Shown here one piece after another: positions 50,901 to 62,942 of a stretch of DNA of 64,000 nt. The first letter of the stretch is position 1; the number at the start of each line of letters is the position of its first letter. Source of the stretch: Rotaria sordida (taxonomy: Eukaryota; Rotifera; Eurotatoria; Philodinida; Philodinidae); the NCBI GenBank assembly GCA_905250125.1, contig CAJNOL010000167.1, positions 62,001-126,000 of the forward strand, read 5' to 3'. Under the pieces are notes generated by a model, which worked only from the letters and a program-made list of their open reading frames with translations, was not told the DNA's origin and searched no databases. The position numbers and the translations under genes are program-made.

Positions 50901-53034
50901 ATGACTAAAAGATATATAAAAATAAAAAATATATATTTTTTTTTGATAGAGAAAACTATTTTTTTAATCTTTATTACGTTGTAGATAAAAAATTATAACA
51001 TTTAAGAATAGCTACTTCAATAAGTATACGTGGTAATAATTCACGAATAATAGCTATTTTATAAAACCAATTACGAGCTGTTTCACGTGTAGCGTCTGGA
51101 ATAAGGTCAGGTACAACACGTTCAGCTAAAAATTAGAAAAGAATTATAATTTTAATAAAGAAATTTTATAATTATCTATTTACGAATTTTTCCAGTTGAT
51201 GATGCACTTTTTTCTAATAAACGATTATAAACTAATTTTCCTAAATAAATATTAAATAATAATAATATTTCAAACACTCAATTCGAAATAATCTTACCAA
51301 AAGTATCTAATACATCTGTAATTAAACAAAATTTACTTGGATAAAATTCCATAACATTCATATCAGCTAATAATTTACCACACTAATAGAACAATAACAA
51401 AATTTTAAATTTTAAAATTTAACATTTCTTTTAATCGATGATGAAAAGATCTTGGCACAAAATATTTATTGATATTTCGACAAATTAAAGACAGTTGATT
51501 AGAATCAGAAGAAATTAGTTAGAATTAGATCTTTCCGAATATGTATTCAGAATTTCCTTCTAGGGGTAAGATTCGACCTGGATTGTCGATATTTTCTAGA
51601 AATGGAAGAAGCTGAAAATCCAAAAATTCTCTCAGAAAATGCTTTTACTCTCGAAATGCTAGAAATGGTGACCAGCGGAGGAGTGGAGAACGAAATCCAT
51701 AGTGATCCAACTTCTTCCACAAGAGACGACCTGCTATCAAGCTGTCCCTTCTCAATTCTATTTACCTTACAACAACATTGTCTGCTTATTTTTATTTCAC
51801 TTTCTACCGAAAAGTCCCTTTCCCCAATCGGCAACTCTGGATCGGACAATTATCGTCAAATTATTTCAAAAGATCCAAACATAGTGGTTGTGCAGACTGC
51901 AATTTTGTATTTTAATTGAAATCTATGAAATTCAAAATGTGAAACAAATTTTAAAAATTTTGTATTTTTAAAAGTAACTATCGATTTCCATAGAAACTAG
52001 CTCTGTAGTGGATAGAGATTTTGCTTAATCTCATTTTGTACAAGAATTCAATGCTCTACAATTAATGCTGAGTTGAAATTGTTCTAAGATACAAACTAAG
52101 AACTGCGTCAAGACTGTTATTTTGCTTTGTATAGAAACAATTATCTACCAGAAGGGAAATCTGAATATATCAAAAAAAATATTCTGACTCAAATCAGTTG
52201 TGTCTGTTAGTAAGTGAATATTTTGTGTCAAAATTTTCACGTCATAGATTTACTTGTATAGCAATTTTTAATGTTTTAACACGTTGATCATTTTTCCATG
52301 CTTGACTCATATCTTTACTCATTTCATTAATACGATTTACATATTCTTGTTGCGTTAAACTTTGTGTTTGTTGTCCACCCTTAAAGAAAATATTTGTTAA
52401 AATTCACAAAAAAAGAACAAACAATAATTTTACTTCAAATGCATCTAATTGTTCAAGACGATTTTTAACTCTTTCCGCTGTTGTTGTCATATCTGCCACT
52501 AGAGAAAAACAAACAAATTAATCGAATAAAATATTTATTTTTTCTTTTTTTGAAATACTTTTAGTGTTATCAATAATCGATTCATCATTAGTATTATTCA
52601 TAGCTGTTGTCATACTAATTTTTTTTGTTGTTATATATTGACTTAAAATAACACCTTTTTTACTTGACCATGGTTCAAATGTATCTGTTATTGTTGGTGA
52701 ATATTCATCAGTTGAATCTTTTTTTGATGTTATTGCAGCTGCTAATGCACGTGATAATGGATCAATTTCAGCTTGAGTTGTTTTTAATGAAAGAGGATCA
52801 ACTATTGGAGATGATGATGATGATGATGATGATATTGTTGTTTGTGGTTTATTTGTCTAAAAATTTTAATAAAACAAAAAACAAAAGATCTTTGTAAATA
52901 TTTCGTTTTTTAATACATACAACAATAACACCAAGAGGATGAGTTGTTGTAGCATTTGTAGTTTTGTTTAATTGTTTATGTTCAGATACATAATCACGTT
53001 TTTTTGGTGTCCATTTTGTTGAAATAGAAGTCAT
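44930..53034 (-). CDS. VPS35L: VPS35L, Retriever complex subunit (C16orf62 orthologue)
   Basis: Twenty-two exons join with unbroken phase into 966 aa (human 963). A disordered Ser/Thr-rich N-terminus ('[13 protein letters not shown]', then SSSSSSSP) is followed by the alpha-solenoid. Diagnostic stretches: '[18 protein letters not shown]', '[20 protein letters not shown]', '[16 protein letters not shown]', '[13 protein letters not shown]', '[20 protein letters not shown]', '[18 protein letters not shown]', '[18 protein letters not shown]', '[15 protein letters not shown]' and '[20 protein letters not shown]'. VPS35L, with VPS26C and VPS29, forms Retriever, which acts with the CCC and WASH complexes in endosome-to-surface recycling. 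Exons in transcription order start at 53034, 52856, 52498, 52379, 51382, 51240, 51125, 50904, 50734, 50206, 50021, 49045, 48935, 48728, 48557, 48410, 46998, 46735, 46520, 45445, 45265 and 45055. Four introns exceed 850 bp. Confidence 0.95.
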
Positions 53035-56000
53035 TTTGATTGAAATCAAAGAGTTCTGTTCTAAGTTGGTTAGATAGAATTCTTATCAGAACAGAATATA
53101 TGACTCATTCTGATCTTCAATTTATTGGTTTAAATTTTTTCATAGCAATATCAAAGATTTTTATCTATTGAAAGAATAGAAAAGGAAGATTATGGAAAAT
53201 TTCTTAGAACTATTATAATTTACTGTTTAAGACAAATAATAATGGATTCTAGCGTCATCTGTTCAATGACCGACGATTCCATTTCTCAATTGAACTGTAA
53301 TCACTTTTGTTGTTGTTGATTGTTAAATCCAATAAATAATACAATTCGGATTATTTGAATCACTGAAAATAAATAATATGAATTAATCCTTCTAATTATA
53401 CAAATTTGCTAAAAGCTGTTGTTTAATCAAGGATCTTCATTGAAAAAAAGGTATTGCTAATCGAGGATAAATATACATGCATCAGTTGAATGAATCGATT
53501 TCAAACAAATACATAATAAGAATCATTTGATTGTTCTCAATTAGATTGAGATAATTTTGTCATCAATAACTAACAATTGATTTTTTTTTTGGAGCTTCGG
53601 AAATGTATTACTCATATATAAAATGTAATAAATACTCAAGGACTCTGAAAAAATAATTATTCTTACTCGTCCATGTATCATACAGTACAAAAAAAAAACT
53701 TATGTCCTTAATAATACTTTCGTAGACTCTGTCATCTTGAAAATATGCTGTGTCAGCAGACATGTCATCATCTATTTGCTAAGTATTCATCTATCATATT
53801 GCTTTATATGTTCGTAGCTATATATAGTCAACCCAATTGTTTATATTGAATTTATCCATTTTCGTATATTTTATTTTCTAGATTATTTTTCAATCATTCT
53901 TTATTCGAGAATTTTGTTAAAAGATCAAATTACTTCAAAACGTTTTGATTAAGTTCAAAGCAATTCGAAACATCGAAATTCGTCAGATCTTATTGCCATG
54001 CATTCCAAACAATGAAAAAGATATTAACTATTTGAATTATACGAAAAAAAAAAGTATATTTATTATTCTCTTTTGCCAAAAGACATGACAGGCATGATGA
54101 AGACTAGATTGAAATATTATGTATTCAAAATATATAACATGTATCACCTTATGTTGCAAATTGATGTGTTGTACATTGTATCACAAAATACGACACATTT
54201 TATGTTTGAATGAAATATCATTTGTATATTTTGATAGCTAATAGACTTGAAAAGATATAGCAACATGTTTTCTAAATGAGTTTTCATTTAATGATTGATG
54301 AGGTCTTGTTCATTGAAATATCAATATTTTCAAGTTCATACTGTAGAATATTCAATATTTATTTATTTTTTTTTGTCTTTTGTTAGACAATTTTCAGTCT
54401 ATTTTATGTAATTTCGAAATTACTTTATGATTTATTCTTGTCAGTGTTTGACTAATCAACATATGATGGTTGACATCCTTGATCTCATGTATAATCTCAA
54501 CATATGGCACAGCAAGGATATACATATTATTATTTAAAAATAATGAATCATTTATCTTTCTATGACATAAATAAAACTTTATACATCTTTTGATTCTTCA
54601 GAAAAAATTTTTATTATGATAAAAAATATTAAAAAGAAAGTGCTTTAAGTTTAAAATACAATGATAAATGAATATGTTTTTACAAAAAACCAGAAATTCT
54701 CCGTTCTTTTTTTTTTGATGAATATTATTCAAATCACATGCATGCATGAAAATATGCGAACTACATCGTAAATTATCAAGACTTTTTTCATGCGAATGTA
54801 GAACAAGTACGACAAAAACCTATATTGCACTTTTCATAATGTTTTTCTTCATAACAATAATAAATGCGTAATAAAGGATAAAAGTTGACCTCAAACAGTA
54901 CTTAACGCACGCTGAGTCAATCTTATCGTAGTAAGATGATACACATGTCGCTTATTGTATTGTGTCCTTGTAATATTCATTTGACTTTTTCTTTTTATTA
55001 ATATCAAAATTAATGATTAAAATAAAGAACAAATTGACCCTTGATATTTGCATATTAAATTTTTAATTAAAAAAAAACACTAACGTCAAATAAAAAAACC
55101 AAAACAAGAAAACATCCATCGTTTCATGTTAGTTTTTCCAGAAGTTAACTTTTCTTTACAGAAGCTATGTTACTTTTGAACTATATCAAACATGTAATTC
55201 TAAACAAAGAAATTCTTTCTTTCTTTTTGACACTCATCGTTCTTTTGAATGCCATGCGTTTGAATGTTTTCTTCTTATAAGAGTGTATTTGCGTCATTAA
55301 ATTATTTGAGCGCGTGATACTTCTAAAGATCACTTTTTTTTTGCGTTCTGTTTATTGATTTAGGTACTTTTTGATCACGCGCACATCGGTCATAAAGAAA
55401 AGCAAAGAACAATGCTGTTCGATCTAGTATCAATAGATTCAATAATAACTAAAAAACAATTATTCAAATTATTTCCTAATTAAAATATATCATAACTAGT
55501 TTTGATCATTAGAAAAATATTTTTGTTTTAACTTATCATTGATTTGAATTATAAATAATAAATTATTATTATTTTTTTTTTTTGAGTGCAACTGAAGATA
55601 ATGAAACAAAATGATTATTCACATATGTAAAAGTTTCTCATACACCGTCTCATTTTGTACTTGATGTCTTATGTTCGATTCGAAAGACTGGTTTTATTAT
55701 CTTTATATACTGAATTACTATTTTTGTATGTTCGTAATAGATAAAAAGAAAGAAACGACGCATAATATTGAACTCGCTTTACGCGTACTTTGCTCTTCGG
55801 AAAAATGCGCATCACGCATGTAACTAATGATTCTGCTTACATTTATGAGCAAGGACAACGCAGAAGAAAGAAACATATAACAAAGAAACACGCAGTGGCA
55901 GCGTGATAGCATCAGCCGACATTTTCTCTCCTCTCCCCCTTCTTATCCAAGCTATAAATATTCAGTGTAAAGTTATTTTGCGAATTTTATTTGACGTTGG

Positions 56001-56774
56001 TTATTCCAAATCTAACCGCACTTAAACAAGCGAGTTTTTCAAAATTCGTCATATATTCTCATAAGCCAAGATAAGGTAAAGGGATTTTTAACAGCTGTAA
56101 TTATAAGAGGAATACTTCGAGGAAAAAAAAGGTGTGTTAAATTACACTCAACTTAATAAACATTAAAAAAAAAATATATATGTAAAAAAATAAAATAAAA
56201 CTGAACTTTTGAACCAATCATAAATTGTATTTATTTGTTTCATCGATCGTAGTTCTACCTTCAACCTAACCAATAGCAAATTGAGTTTGTCGCTGATTAT
56301 TCCATCTAAAGTTCTCCGAGTTTTTTTTTTTATTGATAACGAAACGAACTTAAGTACACATCGTCTTATCATATATACCATGCAGTCGACGCATGTCTTT
56401 CGTCTGTTGGTAATATCGGTCACATGATTTTGTTGAGTCTCATTACCAATCGTCTTTCCTACGCGCGTGACGATAGTAGACAGAACGAGAAAAAGAACAA
56501 ATTACGTCGTGGTAATGCGCGTGATAGTAAATATTTCTATTTTTTTTGCTCGAATAATGTTTTCTCTGTCAATGAATTACGAAGCCAAGCTACAAGAGAA
56601 AAAACCAAAAAAGAGAAAGAGAGAGAGAAAAAACCAAAGGAAAGTGAGAGAAAAAAATAGATTTACTGTACAATAAATACAGGTCTCCATTTGAAGGTTG
56701 CTAGCGAGTGCAAAAAAATCTTTGGTACAATTTCTTATTGTCAATTTAGATTACAAAATTTACTATTTCACAAA
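53035..56774. other. Divergent intergenic region, VPS35L/ankyrin gene
   Basis: About 3.7 kb, AT-rich, without a supported gene. Probable promoters lie at both ends. A GC-richer patch near 55770-55960 and another at 56440-56530 (ACGCGCGTGACG, TGCGCGTGATA) may be regulatory. A TCAATTTAG acceptor-like site at 56741-56749 precedes the ankyrin ATG by 25 nt, and one at 53061-53062 (minus) precedes the VPS35L ATG by 26 nt. Confidence 0.45.
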
Positions 56775-57607
56775 ATGCCATCAATTGATTCAAGCGATAT
56801 TTACTATCCAGTATCATGGATCAAAGTAACAACTGATCTTCTATTAAATTTATTCAATAGTCCTCAAAAAACAAAACGTTCTCTACCTGAAGAAGCCGAA
56901 TGTGGTTCATTAGAAGGTATTAAATGTTGGCTTCGTGAAGGTAATATTTTTGAAACAAAAAAAAAAAAAAAAGTATTATGTAAATATTTTTTTATTATTA
57001 GGCGCAGATATTAATGCACCTGATGCATATGGTTATACACCATTAATTAATGCTGCAATGCTTGGTCGAGCTGATATTGTTAAAGTATTAATTGATGCTG
57101 GAGCCGATATACAAAAACCTGGTCAATTTGGTTATACAGCTTTACATGCTGCTGCTCAAAATGGTCATTTAGAAGTTGTTCAAACACTTGTTAAATATGG
57201 AGCAAGTGTTAATTGTAAAAATGATGATGGAGATATTCCACTTATACTTGGTAAGATTTTTAAGAGAAACAAAAAAAAAAACATTATTTTGATTTTTGAT
57301 ATTTTTTTTACAGCTGTTCGTGGTACACATGCAGAAATTATTGATTATCTACTTAAAGCCGGTTCGGATATACATCAAAATGGTTGGCTTGGACAATCAG
57401 CAGTTCATACAGCTAGTAAGTTTTAAAATTTGTTTTATGTATTTAAATTTTGAATTTTTTTAAAATTATATTTTAGTTGCTACTGGTGATCAAGCAACAG
57501 CTGATACATTATTAAATCGTGAAATGATGATTGGATGTTCATCTTCAGAGTCACATCGTCATGCATGTGAACACCTTCGACGATCATCAATGTCAATAGA
57601 TGGTTGA
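56775..57607 (+). CDS. Ankyrin-repeat protein
   Basis: Four exons (56775-56940, 57002-57250, 57314-57415, 57477-57607), phase-consistent, give 215 aa. After a 45-residue N-terminus with no signal peptide, a classical ankyrin stack runs: 'LPEEAECGSLEGIKCWLREG', 'ADINAPDAYGYTPLINAAM', 'GQFGYTALHAAAQNGHLEVV', 'NCKNDDGDIPLILAVRGTHA' and 'DIHQNGWLGQSAVHTAIATG'. The consensus G-TALHAA and loop D/N residues are well kept. The last exon is a short tail with Cys/His/Ser ('GCSSSESHRHACEHLRRSS'). This is a small soluble scaffold; the partner is unknown. It is not closely similar to the ankyrin protein at 28433. The ATG at 56775 is preceded by an acceptor-like site, so the start is likely. Confidence 0.9.
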
Positions 57608-58735
57608 AATATATGAACTTTTTTTGATGTATACCCCCGCTAATTGACCGTAGAATATCAAAACCTGGACAGTATAGATCGGTTAACCAGTGTATTCATA
57701 GTGCTTTTTAATTTACGCATCAGTCAAAGTTCCTTGTCTCCAGCAATATCTTCTCAATTTTTACCTATCTCATAATGAACAATACTGATTGTTGTCTTAT
57801 CAGGTATTTAAGAACATTGTCTTGTTTTTTTTTTTCTTGTTCTTTCTTTCATTTCTTTTCTCTTTTGTATGTACATAAGAATGACAGAGATGATTATTGT
57901 TGTTTGTTGTTCTCTTTTTGTTATAGTCTTTTTTTTTCTCTTACCTACTTTGTAGTATGTGTTTTTGTTCATTGATTGTACATAATATGTTTTTTTTTTG
58001 TCATCATGAAGCGATTTAAACATGTTGGATAATTAAGTTTATCTGTATAATTAAAAAGGATAGACAACAAAAATAATCAAATATTTTTATTGATGAATTT
58101 CAAATTTCAATAATTCATACTTTTTTGTTTGATTTATTTTCAAAATAATTTACATCAGGAATTATTCAATATACATGGAAAAAATATATCATTGTATTAA
58201 TATTAGAAGGATATATATAGATGAAATAATAAATTAAAAATTTGTTTTTTTCTTTAGAATATATTTTAGTTACAATAATATTTATTACTAAAATGCATAA
58301 ATATATGCTGAATATTATAATTTTTACAGTATATTTTTCTTAAATTTGATCATCACTTTCAACAAATCTCAATAATCCTTTGATAAAAAAGCTCAGAGTG
58401 ACATGTTATTCTTCTATGGTAACATGAATCTAAGACATGGACACACTTCATTTATTTCCATAACGTTTATTTGGAGGACAAAAAAAAAGAAAGATCGACA
58501 ATAACACGAACAGACAGACGACATACATAAATTAGAATCAACACAGAAAAAGAAAAAATATATATATATATATGTATATTATTTTATTCGAGTATTTTTT
58601 TTCTAATTTAAAAAGAACTTGTTTTATTTTTTTTTTGTTTATTTGTTTGTTTAGAACAATATGAATAGCAGATCATAAAGCAAGAAAAATAATCATAAAT
58701 ATGAAATGTTTTTTTTTTTTTTTTGTAAAATAAAT
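57608..58735. other. Convergent intergenic region
   Basis: AT-rich DNA between two convergent genes, with a TA microsatellite near 58558-58574 and oligo-T tracts. The small frames at 57775-57975 and 57808-58023 are low-complexity translations. No other feature is supported. Confidence 0.5.
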
Positions 58736-59276
58736 TTAGTACCAAGTAAAAACATCTGCAGTTTGTCCATGTTGATTCGCACGATTTTTAACTGCTATAT
58801 ATGATATTAAACCACGAACAAAAAGAAAAAATCCGGCAAATAAAACAATAGCAAAAACAAAATTTTGTGCTGGATCATGAACTGTTGTTCGATGAAATGT
58901 TGTTGACATATTACCAGATCCAATATATGATGAATTATTAAATTCATGATAACGCATAACGGTTATCCATTTAGCCACACTTAAACCAAAACCAGACATG
59001 GCACCAAAACGTGCGGCTATTGTTGGTATAAGACAAACCACAGCAAGAAAACCAAGCCAATTGAAAAAGAAGGCAATAACACTTTTTTAAATAAATATTA
59101 AAAAAAAAACATAACCAAAAAACAAAAAGAAATGAATTAACTTACAAAGCCATTAAAAACGTACAATCAGTACCAATATCCATATTTGAACCAGATGAGA
59201 GCCAAGCAGCTATAGCTGCTTGATTATGTTGACGAGATGACTAGAAATAGATTACAAAACAATAAAAAATTTTGAA

Positions 59277-59308
<32 letters not shown>

Positions 59309-60433
59309 TTTTTTACTTGTTCAGTGCTATTATTACTGTTCGCATTAAGCTCAATGATTTCTACAGGTGATGGATGTGGATAATGTGGTAAATGATCCAT
59401 ATTACGAATTTTACTTGGATCAACAAGACAATATGGTGGTGGCGGTTCAATAATTCCTGCTGCTGCTGCTGCTGCTGCACCACTATTATCTTGTTCAGTA
59501 TCATTTTGATTATTGTTTGATGTCGGAGTCACTTCGTATGCTGGTGGTGGTCCATCTATTTTAAAATAAATTCAATAGAAATCATTCATTCTTAAGATAT
59601 TTTTTTTTACTACGAACATCTAAATATGAATAATTTACATTTTTCTTGTAAAGAATTCAAATATTTCTTATAATTTTTCAAATATGTGTCTTATTATGTA
59701 AGAGTTCATTGGTTTAGTCTCGAACTCGATCTAATGGATTATATTCTAATAGTAACAGTCAATGAGTAAACAATTGTTATAAAATACATAAAAAATTTTA
59801 TTACAAGGTTTCAATATGCATTCTCATTGTCATCAAGAACCAATAGCAACGGAACAAACGAGAGAGAACTCTTAGATATATGTATATATCGATATAATTG
59901 ACTTCTTTTGACAAAGTAAATGTACTTGAATAAAAACATTATTCTCTCTATAGCGAACATCCTTCAGACTTTTCAAAAGTATCCATTATAAGAAGACTTG
60001 GTAGTTTCTAATTACTCAGAACAATGATTTCGACCTTCGAACTCACTGAAACATATAAGCAGTATTTCGGATCGGAGAATCTCCAAAATTTTCTCAATGA
60101 TTTCTGATCGTTTCCTGTCGGGAATAATAGAATGTTGATCGAAGGTCACAGAGAAAAATTTGGAGACTTTCCGATCAGAATCAATCCGTTACACAGTTCG
60201 GATCTGAAAAATGTTGAAGTCTACTTCTATAATAAACAAACATATAATTACAGTATATCAAGAATCGATAATACGTATTACAGCATATGAAAATATATTT
60301 AATTAACTTATATCTTACCCAACGGAGTGACTTGTGTTGTTGCAGGTACTTCTGTTACTTCATGAATTGGTGCAGTAGGCGTTGTCGATTGTTCGACTAC
60401 AACTGCTCCATGATTCGCACTGTTATTATTCAT
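58736..60433 (-). CDS. NDFIP: NDFIP-type Nedd4-family interacting membrane adaptor
   Basis: Four exons (60433-60319, 59555-59317, 59240-59146, 59081-58736), in phase, give 264 aa. The cytosolic N-terminus carries two PPxY motifs, PPPAY and PPPPY, which bind WW domains of Nedd4-type ubiquitin ligases, separated by an Ala run. The conserved three-helix membrane part follows: 'FLMAFVIAFFFNWLGFLAVV', 'RFGAMSGFGLSVAKWITVMR' and 'FAGFFLFVRGLISYIAVKN', matching NDFIP1/2 (FNWIGF, GAISGFGLSLIKWI, LLFLRGFINY). These proteins sit in Golgi, endosomes and exosomes and recruit Nedd4 ligases to cargo. The tail is 'ADVFTWY'. The 763-bp first intron holds a small inverted repeat. An acceptor-like site lies 8 nt before the ATG. 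Exon 4 was extended past the annotated open frame to the AG at 59082 because this restores the first helix. Confidence 0.93.
60069..60178. repeat. Short inverted repeat in NDFIP intron 1
   Basis: GATCGGAGAATCTCCAAAAT at about 60071-60090 is matched by the imperfect complement AAATTTGGAGACTTTCCGATC at about 60158-60178. Flanking GACCTTCGA / TCGAAGGTC words also pair. It would form a hairpin of about 100 bp and may be a small MITE or a solo foldback. Confidence 0.5.
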
Positions 60434-60946
60434 AATATGTCTATTGCGAAATGTAAGAAAAAAAGAACGAAAAGAATCTAAAATTAAATCATGAATTATA
60501 ATATTTATATATATTAAAAAACAAAAAAAAAACACCAGAATCGAAAACATCTCATTAATTTTCTTCTCTTTTTTTTTTATCTCGTAGTATTATTATTATT
60601 TTTTTTTTGTTTTTGATTCAATATTAGAGAAGACGTTTTAGAAAAATAGTGTATACATATATATAAAGCAAAGCAACCGAGAAAAAAAAATGTTTGTATA
60701 GAATAAAAATCGCAAGATATAAGTCAATAGATTTAAAAAGAAAAATGGACAAACACAATCTGATTGCAACAAATAAGAAGAAAACGAAAGATATTACTTT
60801 ATACATAAAAAAAAAAACGGAAGATAAAAAGAAAACATTGACCTGAATTTAAACTCGAGTGAACAAAAAACAACAACAACAATGAAAATAAGAATCACTG
60901 TATTCACAAAATAAAAAATATTAAAATTCATATATATATATGTATA
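60434..60946. other. Intergenic stretch, NDFIP upstream / TAO kinase downstream
   Basis: About 510 bp between the tandem minus-strand genes. It holds the NDFIP promoter side and the TAO kinase 3' end. It is A-rich, and nothing specific can be supported. Confidence 0.45.
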
Positions 60947-62942
60947 TTACTTATGTGTAGTTGTTCCATTACCATTCGTTGTATTTGAACTATTTGAATG
61001 TTGTAAACTGATCACTGAAGCACGATTATTATGTTGAGAATTTCTTGTTAACATTTGTTTATCATGTGGAAATAATTGAACAGCTGTATTAGCAGTAAAA
61101 AAATGTATATCTTGCATTGTATCAGTTAAATCAGTAATATTAATACCTAATTTTGTTATTTCATTATCTAATTGTAATAATTCACATCGTTGTTTTTCTA
61201 GAAGTATTGAAAGTTGTTGAATACGATCTTCATTATATTCAGCTAATTCATGTTGCATCTAAATACAAAATTTATTTGTAAATAATTTATAAACTATAAT
61301 CTTATATTTTGTTCTATTTCATTTCTTTTCAAAAACCTTCAGAAAAAAAACAAATTGCGAACATTAACGTTCGATATTGTCCTTGAATGTTGCTAAGTAT
61401 TTTGATTTAATTGAATGAATCTTTTTGACCTTGTGTTTGAAAAATTGACAAATATGTTCTATACGATTAGTCGTAGAAAGGTCGAAAGAAAAAATATTGA
61501 AAGAAAAAAAGTAATGTCTTCAGGATAGGTGTAGATGAAGAGAAGACGATAACCTATACTATTTATGTCAAAAATTAAGAATATTTTGTTAGTTGAAACT
61601 TTTGATTTTTCTACAGCACACCTTCGATGTTCCTGATAAGCAGAAAAATATATAAGAACATTATCTTATTAATCCTAACATGATCATATTGAGGACTACT
61701 ATTTATTGTTAACATGAACTTGTTATTAGTTTATCATGGACATGTAAAAACTTAATTACAAGTAGAACATACAAAAAAGAAGTTAATTTGAAGTATAGCT
61801 TTTTTTTTTTTCGTGATCTTATCATTCTCTATTTTCAATGCGTATGAAGTTATACATCACTATTCAATCTTCACCTATAATTTGAACTAGTCTATCATAC
61901 AAAGAGCAACTATATATGATTGACTGATGTTATCACTATACTTTACTCTAAATATCTCCAACGCATACCTAAAAGGGCATGGTTCGATTACTTATTATGA
62001 ATGCATAAAATTCTAACAAATCTTACATAGTCAGTAGTAAACGTTCATATGCACTTCGAGATGATCTAATCACATAAATAATAGTTTAGAGTAACCATCG
62101 GATATTATCAATATAGTGTACGAGTCTTTTACTAGAGTATATCCAGGAAATGAGAATAGTTTCATTTGATATTGTGTACTTATAAAAGTCTGATGAAACT
62201 GGTTAAGATTATTTTTTTTTCTTCATTCGTTTAATAAAAATATAAAAACTAATAAAATACCTGTTCATTAAGTTTTCTTAAACGATCTTCAATATTTCGT
62301 TCTAATTGTCGTCTTTCATCAGCATGTTGTTGTTCCATACGATGATAACTTTCTTCTTGTAAATGAAGTAAATTACGTTGATCTTCATCAAGTGTTGTTT
62401 TTAATGAATTGCGTTCACGTTCTTGATCAGAATTAAGTTTTATCTTAATCAAAAAAACAATAATTAATAAAGAAATTCTTGGTTTTTTTTTTATAGAATT
62501 TTTTTCTTACATTTTGTTGATCAAGCATTTTTTGTACGGCTTCTTCAAAACGTAAATAAAGTGTATCAAATTTTCTTCGTTGTTCATCTTTAATAGCTTT
62601 TAATTTTGAATCAAGTTCTTCACGTGATTGATTTGTTGTTGTATGTATATAATCTTGACGTATTTTTTCTTTTAATGCTTTATATTGTTGAGATTGAATA
62701 TTATATGCTTCTTTATATTGACGTTTTATTTCAGCTTGTTTGATCTAAAAAAATAAAACAAAAAAAAAAAGAAAAATTTTTTTTTTTTCTATAAATTTTT
62801 TGTTTTTACTTTAATATTTTTTGGGAATTGTTTTTGATTTAATGCATGTCGTTTAATTAATTCTTTTTGACGACGATTACTATATTCATTAAAATTAATT
62901 ATTTCTGTTTGATGTTGTTTATGAGTAAAATCATTTCGCATT
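60947..62942 (-). CDS. TAOK: TAO-family Ser/Thr kinase, C-terminal coiled coil (5' part outside window)
   Basis: The last four exons (62942-62810, 62744-62511, 62443-62261, 61258-60947) code for about 287 aa of highly charged coiled coil, ending in a Ser/Asn/Thr-rich tail (stop at 60947-60949). The register matches the TAOK1-3 C-terminal region: 'RNDFTHK' (human VLRNDF), 'NRRQKELIKRHALNQKQFPK', 'KQAEIKRQYKEAYNIQSQQY' followed by KALKEKI, 'KAIKDEQRRKFDTLYLRFEE', 'HADERRQLERNIEDRLRKLN' and 'EYNEDRIQQLSILLEKQRCE'. TAO kinases activate MKK3/6 (p38) and Hippo (MST) and regulate microtubules. The kinase domain must lie to the right of the window. The first visible exon begins with one base completing a split codon, so it is internal. 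The 1-kb intron 62260-61259 is long for this window. Confidence 0.9.

Noticed and set aside
51547..51919. Overlapping frames on both strands in a VPS35L intron
   Set aside because: No recognisable domain; the GC-richer patch may be decayed inserted DNA but shows no boundaries.
1120..60433. Functional clustering of endolysosomal genes (cystinosin, VPS35L, NDFIP)
   Set aside because: They are spread over 60 kb on mixed context with unrelated genes between them; no shared regulation is visible.
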